64,000 nucleotides of DNA, taken from positions 1-64,000 of the forward strand of contig CAZIVO010000002.1 in assembly GCA_964542765.1 (NCBI GenBank). Reading direction: 5' to 3'. The notes beneath the pieces were generated by a model that saw only the letters and a list, made by a program, of their open reading frames with translations, did not search any database and was not told the origin of the DNA. Source of the stretch: CAZIVO01 sp964542765 (lineage in GTDB: Bacteria > Planctomycetota > UBA1135 > UBA2386). Positions within the stretch are counted from its first letter, which is position 1. The number at the start of each line of letters is the position of its first letter. Both the position numbers and the translations under genes were made by a program. Of this stretch, positions 44,666 to 54,063 are shown in pieces.

Positions 44666-46080
44666 CGCGTCTCCTCCCGGTCGTCTTCGACCTCGATACC
44701 CTTGTGCCAGATTCGGGATAGCTTCGACGTCGGGTCGAGCGGATCGCCGGTGAATAGAAGAAGGTCGGCGGTCTTGCCGACTTCGATGGAGCCTACGTGC
44801 TTGTTGCGGCCGAGCACCTTGGCCGGCGTCAGCGTGATGGCGCGCAAGGCGATTTCGCGAGGAAGTCCTGTTCGTACCAGTTCCATCAACTGGAAGAAGA
44901 GTAGTTCGAGGTTCTGCTTGCTGTCGGGCAAGATGAAGCCGATCTCCGTCCCTGCCTTGTTCAGGATGGCAGCGGGATTGATCACATCAGAACTGTAGGC
45001 CGAAGAGGTCAGGCCGGGGGGCATCAAGATCGTCTTGGCCTTGAGTGTGCCGAGCTTGTCCTGGACCTCATCAAGACGGCCGGCGCCATTCGAGAGGCTG
45101 GTGGCGATGATGGTCGAGTGCGCGAAGCGGGTGTCGCCGAGCGTGTCCAGCCAGTGCAGCAATTCGTTTGCAGAGCCGAGGGGCATGAAGACCCTGCGCT
45201 TGCCCTCGAGGAGATCGGCAAGCACTTCGATGTTGGGGTCCTTCTTCTTGGGCGGCGCCTTCTTCTCGGGGCTGGCGGTTTTAGCCTGGGGCTTTTCGCC
45301 GGACTCCGGTTTCGCCGGAGCGGGCTTTTCGCCGGGCTTCGGCTTCCCTGTAGCGGGCTTTGCCTCGGGTTTCCCCGCAGCTTCTTCTTCGCCTTTCTTG
45401 GCCTCTGCTTTCTTCGGAGCGGGCTTGGGGTCGGCCTTGGGCTTTTTGCGTTCGGCGACCTCGGCCTTGGCCTTTGTCAGGGCGTCCCGGATGACCTTTT
45501 TGCCGCTCGTGCTCAGCGAGGGCGCGGCGACGAGGAAGGCATCGTCATCGATCGTCAGTTCCTGGGGCGTCTTTCCCCGGGGATCGAGGATTGCTCCCTG
45601 GCCGGGAAAACCGCCTCCGCTGGGATACAGCGCCAGCGTCGTGACCCCGGCTTCGAGCAATTCGCCGAAGATCTTCTGGCGGGCGTAGAGTCCGGAGACG
45701 ACCTTTTTTGACGCCTGGTTGCTGGCAGAACCGCCTCCGCTGCGGCTGGAGGAACCACGCCGACTGCGGGAACTCCGTATGAAACTGGGCATGGTCGGTC
45801 GCGCCGACGTCGAGCCCAAGCCCGCCCGTGACCAGGCGCTGACGAGTCCTGGCATCAGGGTTCCGCCCTTGGCATCCACAATCTTGGCGCCGGCCGGGAC
45901 TTCGATGCTGGCACCGATAGCCGTGATCTTTCCGTTCCGGATCAAGACCACTCCCTTGGCGATCTCTTTTCCGGATATGGGCAAGATGTGGGCGTTGGTG
46001 ATGGCGAGGGGCCGCGTGATTTGCGCGTTCGCGGGGATCGCCAGCACGAGGAGAGTCAGACAAGGTATCGATCGTCGCAT
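44662..46080 (-). CDS. Exported amidohydrolase-like protein B without the HxH motif, 472 aa
   Basis: The signal peptide is MRRSIPCLTLLVLAIPANAQ. The family block LMPGLVSAWSRAGLG (76-90) has Trp83 and Arg85 where the metal-binding histidines belong. A Ser/Arg/Gly-rich insertion (RSSRSRRGSSSRSGGGSASN) and a long Lys/Pro/Glu/Ala-rich insertion at about 205-285 separate conserved parts. The C-terminal GSIEVGKTADLLLFTGDPLDP near 440 identifies the amidohydrolase composite domain. A transport, binding or structural function is more likely than metal-dependent hydrolysis, but this is inferred only from loss of ligands. It overlaps the next gene by 4 bases and follows the previous one by 19. Confidence 0.85.
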   Translation of the reverse strand: MRRSIPCLTLLVLAIPANAQITRPLAITNAHILPISGKEIAKGVVLIRNGKITAIGASIEVPAGAKIVDAKGGTLMPGLVSAWSRAGLGSTSARPTMPSFIRSSRSRRGSSSRSGGGSASNQASKKVVSGLYARQKIFGELLEAGVTTLALYPSGGGFPGQGAILDPRGKTPQELTIDDDAFLVAAPSLSTSGKKVIRDALTKAKAEVAERKKPKADPKPAPKKAEAKKGEEEAAGKPEAKPATGKPKPGEKPAPAKPESGEKPQAKTASPEKKAPPKKKDPNIEVLADLLEGKRRVFMPLGSANELLHWLDTLGDTRFAHSTIIATSLSNGAGRLDEVQDKLGTLKAKTILMPPGLTSSAYSSDVINPAAILNKAGTEIGFILPDSKQNLELLFFQLMELVRTGLPREIALRAITLTPAKVLGRNKHVGSIEVGKTADLLLFTGDPLDPTSKLSRIWHKGIEVEDDREETR

Positions 46081-46099
46081 GGGGGTGTCTCTCGTCTTA

Positions 46100-47479
46100 C
46101 TAGAACCTTGGGCGCGCGGGATTGCGTTGATATCGGATGGTGCCGTTCACGACGGTCGTGACGACATGGCTACGTGGGTCCAGTGGGTCGCCGCTCCAGA
46201 TCGAAAAGTCGGCATCCTTGCCGACTCGCAACGAGCCAACGCGGTGGTCGATACCGATCAAGCGTGCTGGATTGATGGTGATGGCACGAATACCTATCTC
46301 ATCGGGCATGCCCAGGCGAACGGCCATCGCGCACTGCAAGGTGAGTTGCTCTTGCGGGACAACGGGTGAGTCGGTGTTGATGGCGATGCCGTCACGACCG
46401 ACGCCTTTTTGCATACGATTGAAGCCATGCATTCCGCCCCGGGACCACATGTCGGCGAGGCCGATGAATCGACCGGTGTCGCGGTCGAAATGGTACTGCC
46501 GGGGACCGTTGCAGATGGGCACTCCACGATTGAAGGCTTCTTCGGAGAGGCGGTAAGCATCGAAGGTGCCATGATCGACGAAGGTCCACAGCCCGAACTC
46601 TGTTCGCAACTCACGCAAGGTCTCAAGGACAACCTGGTAGATCTGCGTGTGAACACTGACAGGATATTCATGGCGGAACAGTCCGCGCAGATAGCGCAGA
46701 TCGGGGCGAGATTTGGGTTTAGGACCCTTGCCCGCTTCATGGTCTTCCCAGGCCTTGAAGTATTCGTAGCCGCGTTGCAGGGTGAAGCGCAGTCCCTGGT
46801 TCATGCCCATGTTGGTGGAGCCGAGATCGCCGGATCGGCGCTCGGGATTGCCTGCCTGGGCGATCTTGAGACTGCCTGGAAAGCGCACCAGGGCTTCGTC
46901 AGGATTGTTGCCGCCGGTCTTGGTCAGGGTGCCGAAGCCACCCATGTTCGAGCCCGACCCGGGAATGTAGAGCACGCAGGTGATGCCGCCGGCCAGCGCA
47001 TCCTTGAGGGTGTCGTGGTCCATCGTGATGAGGTCGATGGTCCGGAATTCGGGGTTGGTCGCGTGCACCATGTCATTGATGTCGCCCATCGTCTTGCTGG
47101 CGACGTGGCAGTGCAGGTCGACGAGGCCGGGCACCAACCAGCCATCTCCGGCGTCGACGATCTTGTAGTCGTCGGGGATGGAGATGTCGCGCGCGCGACC
47201 GATGGCGATGATCTTGCTGTTCTTGGTCAGCATGACACCGTCGTGGATCGGCTCTCCTTCGAGGGTGAGGACCTTGGTCGCGCGCCAAGCGTAGGATTGA
47301 CTCGGTACCGTCTTCGGTCCCCATTTGGCGATCTTGTAATCAGCTTCCGTCTCGGGGCGGTTGCCGTACCAGATCTCGACCGAGGCCGCGTCTTGCGCCG
47401 GCATGCTCAAGGCGAGCAGGAGGATGGCGAGGGCGGCACCGGCAGGCGATTTCCGATGAGTGGTTGAGGATGTCATCAT
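46100..47479 (-). CDS. Exported amidohydrolase C with intact metal site, 459 aa
   Basis: The signal peptide lies in residues 10-28. The metal motif is complete: WLVPGLVDLHCHVA at 114-127 (His123, His125), a later VSVHTQIYQ histidine near 275, FVDHGTFDAY near 302 and INTDSPVVPQ with the catalytic Asp near 365. GSLRVGKDADFSIWSGDPLDP closes the composite domain. The closest functional groups are imidazolonepropionase-like and dihydroorotase-like amidohydrolases. It is the most credible enzyme of this cluster. The start overlaps the preceding gene's stop in an ATGATGA string. Confidence 0.9.
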   Translation of the reverse strand: MMTSSTTHRKSPAGAALAILLLALSMPAQDAASVEIWYGNRPETEADYKIAKWGPKTVPSQSYAWRATKVLTLEGEPIHDGVMLTKNSKIIAIGRARDISIPDDYKIVDAGDGWLVPGLVDLHCHVASKTMGDINDMVHATNPEFRTIDLITMDHDTLKDALAGGITCVLYIPGSGSNMGGFGTLTKTGGNNPDEALVRFPGSLKIAQAGNPERRSGDLGSTNMGMNQGLRFTLQRGYEYFKAWEDHEAGKGPKPKSRPDLRYLRGLFRHEYPVSVHTQIYQVVLETLRELRTEFGLWTFVDHGTFDAYRLSEEAFNRGVPICNGPRQYHFDRDTGRFIGLADMWSRGGMHGFNRMQKGVGRDGIAINTDSPVVPQEQLTLQCAMAVRLGMPDEIGIRAITINPARLIGIDHRVGSLRVGKDADFSIWSGDPLDPRSHVVTTVVNGTIRYQRNPARPRF

Positions 47480-50265
47480 TTTTTCTCCCGTCGATCGATA
47501 ACGACTCGGCCGTTCACCACCACCAGCAGGATCTGGCTCGTCATCTCGAATGGGCCACCGCTGAAGACCACAAAATCGGCGTCCTTGCCGCGCTTGAGGC
47601 TGCCGACACGATCATCCAGCTTGAATATCTGTGCCGGGTAAAGGGTCAGGGCCTTGAGTGCCTCGGTCGGGTCGAGTCCGTAGCGGATTGCCAGCGATGC
47701 ATGCACAGGCAGATAGCGTGAACCGGCAGTGTCGCCCGTGCCGAGCGCGAAGGGCAGTCCTACATCAGCCATCGTTGCTGCGGCATTGATGATCTTCCTG
47801 CCGTCGCGACGGATGAGGTCAGGGCCGAGCAGAGCTGGGGGCTTGGCTGCGCCCAGGATCTCCGGCGTTTCGATCGCATCGTTGAGGCCGGTCAGGACGA
47901 AGGGCAGTTTCTTTTCGGTGAACCACTTCACCACGCTGCGGATGGCGGGTTCCTTGTTGCTGCGGACGATGGCAGGGATCTTCTGCTCCCACAGAGCCTT
48001 CAAGGGTTCGAGGTTCTCGTCGATGTTGGGCTTGCTCGGCTTGCCCGAATCGACCTTCTTGCTCGACGCCGCAGTTGCAGCCGCGGCTGCGGACATGCGC
48101 GATGCCGTGAACTTGCCTTCGATCCGGCCGCCTCCCATCCGGAAGGCCCCGGCCATGGAGTCCTTGCTGACCGTTCCTTCGAGTTCCATCCCGCCTCGGC
48201 CTTCCGGGCCGATCGTCAGCTTGATCTTGCCGTTCTCGAAGCTGCCCGATATCTCGACGTCCCGTGGGGTGTCTCGCATCCGCATGACCGCCGAGCCCGA
48301 CACGGAGGTACCTTCCAGTTTCAGTGTTGCCGTGATGCTGATCGGGATCGGGAAGGGAAGATCGGTGACTTCCACGGACCATGTGCCGGAGATGGGGTCC
48401 GTGGTCGCCGCTGGCGTTTCCTCCGGGACTTCTTCGGGTGGTTTCTCCGCCTTGCCGGCCTCGAAGTCGGCCAGTGCCTTTTCGTACTTCTTCCAGGCGT
48501 CCAGATAGCTTTTGCCTCTGTTGAGGGCGCTCTCCAGGCTCTTGATACCATCGGGCGCGGTGCTGTCGTGGAAGAGTCGGATGGCAGCGGTTGCGCGGAG
48601 GATCATGGATTCTCGGTCAGCGGCTCCCGTCTTCAGTGCAGCGACCCGTCCGCCGATCGGCCCATTGCTGTCGAACCCGGATACCAGGACGGTGGTCAAG
48701 CCGGCAGACAGGGCGTCTTGGAAGAGGGGGTCATCGTACTGAACCGCCTCGGCAATCACCTGATCGGCGGCGCCTTGCGGAACCCCCGTGCCTTCTCCCG
48801 AGAGTCCCAGGTGTGAGAAGGCGTTGATGAAGCCAGGCACCATGACGCTGCCCGGGAGATCGATGACCCGGGCACCATTGGGGATGGCAAGATCAGATCC
48901 CACCGCCTTGATCTTGCCCTTCTCCGCGATGATCACGCCGTCAGTGATGGTGTTGCCCTCAAGCGTGTGGATCTTGCTGACGCGGATAGCCAGCGCCTTT
49001 GCATCGTTGTTGCGTTCGTAGGCCAGACGACCGTCGACGAAGGTCTTTTCTACGAGCGTGCCGATGGCCAGGGGGTCACCGCTCAAGATGAGGAAATCGG
49101 CGTCCTTGCCGGGCTCGAGTGATCCGACACGATCATCGATCCCCAGCACCACGGCGGCGTCGAGGGTGATGGCCCGCAGGGCTCTTTGCGGCGAACAGCC
49201 ATGGCGTACCGCGATCCCTGCGATCAGCAGCATATCGGCGAGATCCGCATCGCGGCTCGCAGCCAGTGCGAAGGTGATCCCTGCCTGCTCGGCGAGGGCC
49301 GCATTTTCAGGGTTGTTGCTGGGACTGCGGTCGAGTCTGTTCTCGCCGCCCGTATTGACCGATCCGGGGAGCACGGGTATCCGGAAAACGCAGCGGGCCT
49401 TCGCTGTGGAGATGATCTTGGCGACGCGCGCCAATTCATGAGGATTTTCCAGCGTGAGTTGGCCGCCCATCGGGCTTGCCAGGGACAGGGCGCGGCGGAT
49501 ATCGGTCGCCTTCTTTGCGGCGATCCGCAGGGGCAATCGGCCCTTGGCGGCTTGCGTCAATGCCTCGGTCGGATAGCGATTCTCGGCGCTTCCCTTGCCC
49601 GCGATGGCCTCGGCGCCCGCCTCGGCAGTCAGGGCTTCACGAAAGATCCGGCGCAACTCGGTCAGCTGAGAGATCCTTGCCGTTGGAACCTGCTGGCGTG
49701 CCGGTACCAGTGGATCATCTGCCGTCGGCGCGGGGTTTGGTTCGAAGAGCGCGGGTGCTTTGGTGCTCTCCTTACCCATGGTGATTCGCAGGCAGCTGGC
49801 TTCGGCGAGGACGCGTTGCACGAGATCATCGCCGAACAACTTCACGACGGACCCGCGTCCGGGGATCAGGCGGTTGCGTCCCGGGGAAAGGTAGACTGCC
49901 GTCACGCCGCCGGAGAGCTGGCGTGGTCGACGGGTCATGAGGTCGAAGCCGTCCATTCCCACGAAGTGGGGGGTGACGTTGTATGGAGCGTCACCCTGCC
50001 CTGACAGATTCGTATCGGCGGCGACGATGCCGGGCATCACGGTCTTGTCGCTCGCATCGATGACCGGCAAGTTTTCCGGTTGGTTCTCTTCGATGCTGGC
50101 GATCTTTCCGTTCTTTACGACGACCCAAACATTCGATTGGACCTTGCCATTGCCAACATGGAGCTTGCCGCAACGCACGGCCAGATCCTGGGCGCTGACA
50201 GTTCCGGCGAGGAGCCCGAAGAAGAGGGCGCTGGCCGGTGCGAGGATGGCGCGTGCTCCGATCAT
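47476..50265 (-). CDS. Exported tandem amidohydrolase-like protein D (two domains plus beta insertion), 929 aa
   Basis: Two complete amidohydrolase-type units are fused after one signal peptide. Unit 1 (to about 440) has VMPGIVAADTNLSG at 77-90, with Asp84 and Asn86 in place of the HxH pair. Unit 2 has PGFINAFSHLGLSGEG near 475-490, keeping only the second His. Each unit ends with the composite-domain block (GKDADFLILSGDPL near 400; GKDADFVVFSGGPFE near 905). Between parts of unit 2, roughly residues 620-725, a beta-rich insertion occurs (ISGTWSVEVTDLPFP, GRGGMELEGTVSKDSMAG) that looks lipocalin-like. No paired-domain protein of this exact layout is known to me. It overlaps both neighbours by 4 bases. 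Confidence 0.85.
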   Translation of the reverse strand: MIGARAILAPASALFFGLLAGTVSAQDLAVRCGKLHVGNGKVQSNVWVVVKNGKIASIEENQPENLPVIDASDKTVMPGIVAADTNLSGQGDAPYNVTPHFVGMDGFDLMTRRPRQLSGGVTAVYLSPGRNRLIPGRGSVVKLFGDDLVQRVLAEASCLRITMGKESTKAPALFEPNPAPTADDPLVPARQQVPTARISQLTELRRIFREALTAEAGAEAIAGKGSAENRYPTEALTQAAKGRLPLRIAAKKATDIRRALSLASPMGGQLTLENPHELARVAKIISTAKARCVFRIPVLPGSVNTGGENRLDRSPSNNPENAALAEQAGITFALAASRDADLADMLLIAGIAVRHGCSPQRALRAITLDAAVVLGIDDRVGSLEPGKDADFLILSGDPLAIGTLVEKTFVDGRLAYERNNDAKALAIRVSKIHTLEGNTITDGVIIAEKGKIKAVGSDLAIPNGARVIDLPGSVMVPGFINAFSHLGLSGEGTGVPQGAADQVIAEAVQYDDPLFQDALSAGLTTVLVSGFDSNGPIGGRVAALKTGAADRESMILRATAAIRLFHDSTAPDGIKSLESALNRGKSYLDAWKKYEKALADFEAGKAEKPPEEVPEETPAATTDPISGTWSVEVTDLPFPIPISITATLKLEGTSVSGSAVMRMRDTPRDVEISGSFENGKIKLTIGPEGRGGMELEGTVSKDSMAGAFRMGGGRIEGKFTASRMSAAAAATAASSKKVDSGKPSKPNIDENLEPLKALWEQKIPAIVRSNKEPAIRSVVKWFTEKKLPFVLTGLNDAIETPEILGAAKPPALLGPDLIRRDGRKIINAAATMADVGLPFALGTGDTAGSRYLPVHASLAIRYGLDPTEALKALTLYPAQIFKLDDRVGSLKRGKDADFVVFSGGPFEMTSQILLVVVNGRVVIDRREKK

Positions 50266-51548
50266 CGAGCACCCTCCCCGAACAGGTGCTTGAGTTTGCG
50301 GTCCTTGGATCGCTCATAGACGACTTCACCCTCCAGCAGCACCGTCTCGACCCAGGTTGTCGCTTTCAGCGGATCGCCGGTGAGAATCTGGAGGTTCGCG
50401 ATCTTGCCGGCCTCGATGGTTCCGACCTCTTTTTCCATTCCGAGGATCTTTGCCGGAACCGTTGTGAAGGCCTCCAGTGCGGTCTTGCGGTCGACACCGT
50501 GCTTGATGCATGTCGCCATTTGCCACCAGGGGTAACGCTGTGGGCTGGTCGATCCACTGCCCCCGCGATAGCTGCTTCCGTAGCCCGAAGCATTGACGCT
50601 GAGCGCGAACTCGATGTTTTGCTTGGCGAGTTCGGCAGCGGCACAAATGTGGGTTTCTTCGTCGGTCTCCGGGTCCGTTTCGCGATAGTCGAACGAAGGA
50701 TCGAGGATCACGGGCTTGCCATGGCGCTTGAGCAGGCTCGAGGCCATGTGGCAGCGTGCTCCGAGAACGAGGACGAGGGGGAACTTGTTCTGGCTTGCGA
50801 GTCGCAGTGCTTCAGCCATTTCTGCGGCGCTGGGAACGTAGAGGTAACCGGCCAGCTTGCCTTCGAGCATGTCGATGACAGGCTGTTTCTTGGGGTCCGG
50901 CTTTTCTTCGAACTCCTTCTCGGTGGCTCCAGCAGCTTTCTCTTGCTCGAACTCCTGTTTGCGGCGTGCGAAATCCTTGATGTGGTCCTGGACGTCCTGG
51001 AAGGCTCGCCGGAGCTTGCGGATTTGTCCCATCCGGCTGCCGCCGGAAGCTTGCAGGGATAGTTTCAGTCCGGCCCGACTCTTCACGACCATGTCTTCCA
51101 CGGTGCGACCGTGTGGGCGCACGACCATGCTCTGGCCACCGATCAAGGTGGCATGGCCCGGTATCACATGCAGTGTTCCGATGCCGTTGCGCAGACAGTC
51201 CGTGAAGAAGCCTGATGATGGGTCGATGGCGTCATCGACAGTCAGGTAGGGGACATTGGCGAGGTTCTCGTTCGCGCCGCTCATCCCTCCGCTGGTGTGG
51301 GCCAGGACCCAGGTCGGCATCACCACACGGTCCGATGCGTCGATGACCTTGGCATTCCATGCGGGTTTGACATCGGTACTGATTTCCTTGATCAGACCGT
51401 TCTCGATCAGGATCACGGCATTCTCGAGGTTGGTGCCGGTCATGGTGATGACCTTGCCCGCCTTGACGGCGACGAGTTCTGCTTGAGCGCCGAGGTGTGC
51501 GGTCAGGGCGGAGAGGGTGATAACGATGGCTAGACAGGGTTTCATCAT
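50262..51548 (-). CDS. Exported amidohydrolase-like protein E with altered HxH, 428 aa
   Basis: Signal peptide MMKPCLAIVITLSALTAHLGAQ. The metal block reads VMPTWVLAHTSGGMSG at 76-91; His84 is kept but the second His is Ser86 and the usual P-G-x is P-T-W. A charged helical insertion occurs at about 175-215 (RRKQEFEQEKAAGATEKEF). The composite-domain end GTIEAGKIANLQILTGDPLKA near 390 is present. Hydrolysis by a normal metal site is unlikely. It overlaps both neighbours by 4 bases. Confidence 0.85.
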   Translation of the reverse strand: MMKPCLAIVITLSALTAHLGAQAELVAVKAGKVITMTGTNLENAVILIENGLIKEISTDVKPAWNAKVIDASDRVVMPTWVLAHTSGGMSGANENLANVPYLTVDDAIDPSSGFFTDCLRNGIGTLHVIPGHATLIGGQSMVVRPHGRTVEDMVVKSRAGLKLSLQASGGSRMGQIRKLRRAFQDVQDHIKDFARRKQEFEQEKAAGATEKEFEEKPDPKKQPVIDMLEGKLAGYLYVPSAAEMAEALRLASQNKFPLVLVLGARCHMASSLLKRHGKPVILDPSFDYRETDPETDEETHICAAAELAKQNIEFALSVNASGYGSSYRGGSGSTSPQRYPWWQMATCIKHGVDRKTALEAFTTVPAKILGMEKEVGTIEAGKIANLQILTGDPLKATTWVETVLLEGEVVYERSKDRKLKHLFGEGAR

Positions 51549-52795
51549 TTCGAGACCTCCTGACCATTGACGTAAACAGCTGACGCCATGGTGGTCGGAT
51601 CAAACAGGGGACCGTTCCAGATCACCAGGTCAGCATCTTTGGTCGGCTCTATCGTGCCGACATGGTCGCTGACGCCGAGGATTTCGGCCGGAACAAGGGT
51701 GATGGCGGTGAGTGCTTGGTCGGCATCGAGGCCGTTACGCACCGCGAAGGTAGCTTCATCGATCAGGCTCAGGGCGTTTGTGTGGGAACCAGTTGCGATG
51801 GCGAAGGGTATGGATCGATCGGAGAGGAGGTTCAGCGTATGCATTCGCCCCTCGGCTCCATCATTGTGACCGCTCGTCGCGCTCGGTGCGCCGACGATGA
51901 GCTTGGTTCCCGACGCCGCCAGCAGGTCTGCGACCAGCCAGGCTTCGGTGACTTCTTCCAGGACGGTCTTGTAGCCGAACTCCTGTGCCAGGCGCAGAGC
52001 GGTGCGGATGTCGTTTTCAGCCCGCGCCGTCGTCCGTACTTGCAACTTTCCGTCGAGTGCACGGACGAGGACCTCCATGGCAGCATCGGGTTTGTCGTCG
52101 GGATCGGACTGCTGATCCTTGTAGTCCATGGCAGCGTAGAAGGCGCGACGGACTTCCCAGACGACGCCCATGCGCGTGGTGGGGCGCCGGTAATAGATGC
52201 CTACAGGGGAGCCTCCGCGGATGGCGCGATTGCCGCGCCCAGGCTCTGTCCCCATTGTTACTCGCAGGCAGGACTCGTCCTTGAGGAGCATCTCGGCCAC
52301 CGTCTCCCCGTGCGTCTTGAGTACCGCGCCGAGCCCCCCGATCACGTTTTTGTTGCCCGGGCTGATCTGCACGACCGTGACGCCACCCTGGCGCGCTCGT
52401 TTGAAGGCCTTGTCGTCGGCATTGATGGCATCGACGATCTTCATGTGAGGTGTGACCTCGTCACCCTGCTCATTTTGATCCGTGCTGCTGACTCCGAGCG
52501 TGGTCGCTGTATCGATCAGTCCAGGCGTGATCACCTTGCCTTTGCAGTCGATGGTCACCGCGCCTTCGGGGATCTCCGTGGAGGCATCGCCGACGGTCTG
52601 GATCTTGCCGCCTGCGATGATCAGGACGCCATTCTCGATCGCTGCACTGGAAACCGGGTGGATGCGGGCGCCGGTGAAGGCAGTGGTCTTCTCCTGCGCA
52701 CGGGCTGGAACGCTCAGAGCGAGAGCGAGCAGAAGAAGGCAGCCATGGACGGGGCGTTCGATGCTGCTGCATTGAGGAGTAGGGTGCTTCATCAT
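51545..52795 (-). CDS. Exported amidohydrolase-like protein F without HxH, 416 aa
   Basis: The signal spans residues 15-33. The site block is VITPGLIDTATTLGVSST at 89-106, with Thr96 and Thr98 at the usual histidine positions. A GGVTVVQISPGNKNVIGG segment near 136 resembles the corresponding part of proteins D and E. The end GTIEPTKDADLVIWNGPLFDP near 380 identifies the fold. It begins with ATGATG immediately after the preceding stop, and its own stop overlaps the start of E, forming a coupled string. Confidence 0.85.
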   Translation of the reverse strand: MMKHPTPQCSSIERPVHGCLLLLALALSVPARAQEKTTAFTGARIHPVSSAAIENGVLIIAGGKIQTVGDASTEIPEGAVTIDCKGKVITPGLIDTATTLGVSSTDQNEQGDEVTPHMKIVDAINADDKAFKRARQGGVTVVQISPGNKNVIGGLGAVLKTHGETVAEMLLKDESCLRVTMGTEPGRGNRAIRGGSPVGIYYRRPTTRMGVVWEVRRAFYAAMDYKDQQSDPDDKPDAAMEVLVRALDGKLQVRTTARAENDIRTALRLAQEFGYKTVLEEVTEAWLVADLLAASGTKLIVGAPSATSGHNDGAEGRMHTLNLLSDRSIPFAIATGSHTNALSLIDEATFAVRNGLDADQALTAITLVPAEILGVSDHVGTIEPTKDADLVIWNGPLFDPTTMASAVYVNGQEVSK

Positions 52796-54049
52796 TTACT
52801 TTTCCTCCTCTTCGATGGCTCGACCGGCGAGGTAAACAGCTTCGAGGCGGGAGGTCAGATCGGTTGGTTCGCCGCTGAACACGAGAAAATCGGCATCGCA
52901 TCCCTGCCGGAGGCTTCCGCACTTCGCGCTGACGCCACATTGTTCGGCCGGGATGCGAGTCAGAGCGGCGATTCCGCCCTGGCGAGACAGCCCATGACGT
53001 ACGGCCAGAGCGACCGACAAGCGGAGCTGGTCAGGGGGGATGTCCACCGGCGCTTTTCCACTGGAGGCGGGAGTGGGCACGAAGAAGGAGAAACCTCCCG
53101 GCGGTCTGCCGCGGCTTCTGCTGCTGGGTGCCGCCGGCTTCTTCGTGGAGGCTGCCACCGTGCTCATGAAGGAGAATGGGATCCCGGCCTCTTCGAGTTT
53201 GGCCGGTAGTTCGAGCGTGCGGGTTCGGTCGTTTGGCGAAAGCGGAGCCAGTATGACCGAACCCCCGAGCTTTGCGATTTGTGCGATGCTGTGTTCGGCT
53301 TCGGCGGCATCGATCAGCAGAGGAACGGCACCGATCTGCTGGCAGAGTTCCAGCGCTTGTTCGATTTCGGCATGCGTGTGCGCATGGATTGCGACGGGCA
53401 GACTGCCCGCCAGCACGTCGCGCAGAACTCGCGATTCGGGTGTGGGTGCAGCGATCGTTTCCTTGGCGTCCTTGAAGTTCGTGCGGATCAGTTCCATCGC
53501 CCCCATATGGGACGTCGGGTAACGATTCTGATTCAGAGACTCCTGCACCAGAGCAATCTTCAGGTAGGAATGTTCGGCGAGGACCTTCCCCATCTCTCCT
53601 GTCTTGATGACTCCCGCGATGCCGGCGAAAGCATTCATGGAAAGGGGAGCGAGCCCGATCGTGGTCACGCCGCCGCGGGCATTATCGAGCAGAATCTCGT
53701 CGAATGGATCGAAAGCATCGGTGGCCTTCAGGTCCGGGGTCACGGCGGTGACGCTTTCAGCGAGATCGAGGCCGAGGCCGAGGTGCGAGTGGGGATTGAC
53801 GAAGCCGGGCACCACTGTTTTGCCGGAAAAATCCAGGATCTGAGCGCCGCGACTGGCTCCTTTAGGGATCTCGCTGCCGATGAGGGCGATCTTGCCATCT
53901 CGGATCAAAAAGGCGCCGTTTTCCAGCACAGTGTCCGGAGCGATGACGATGCGAGTGGCCTTGACGACTGTGGTTGCAGAGTCGCTTCCCTGCGCCGCGA
54001 TCGGTGCCAGCGAGAAGAGAATGATCGGGAGATTCGAGATCTTGTTCAT
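52796..54049 (-). CDS. Exported amidohydrolase-like protein G keeping HxH, 417 aa
   Basis: Signal peptide MNKISNLPIILFSLAPIAAQG. The motif TVVPGFVNPHSHLGLGLD at 78-95 keeps both metal-binding histidines (87 and 89), and VAIHAHTHAEIEQ near 220 offers another His. A clear catalytic Asp equivalent is not seen: the expected region reads FSFMSTVAASTKKPAAPSS. The C-terminal GSLRQGCDADFLVFSGEPTD is typical. So it may bind metal but be catalytically impaired or use another residue. It starts 14 bases after gene H and abuts gene F. Confidence 0.85.
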   Translation of the reverse strand: MNKISNLPIILFSLAPIAAQGSDSATTVVKATRIVIAPDTVLENGAFLIRDGKIALIGSEIPKGASRGAQILDFSGKTVVPGFVNPHSHLGLGLDLAESVTAVTPDLKATDAFDPFDEILLDNARGGVTTIGLAPLSMNAFAGIAGVIKTGEMGKVLAEHSYLKIALVQESLNQNRYPTSHMGAMELIRTNFKDAKETIAAPTPESRVLRDVLAGSLPVAIHAHTHAEIEQALELCQQIGAVPLLIDAAEAEHSIAQIAKLGGSVILAPLSPNDRTRTLELPAKLEEAGIPFSFMSTVAASTKKPAAPSSRSRGRPPGGFSFFVPTPASSGKAPVDIPPDQLRLSVALAVRHGLSRQGGIAALTRIPAEQCGVSAKCGSLRQGCDADFLVFSGEPTDLTSRLEAVYLAGRAIEEEEK

Positions 54050-54063
54050 CGCAGTTGTTCTCG

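Noticed and set aside
44662..46080. Calling protein B a functional imidazolonepropionase
   Set aside because: The His-x-His metal motif is absent (W-S-R), so an enzyme name would be unsupported.
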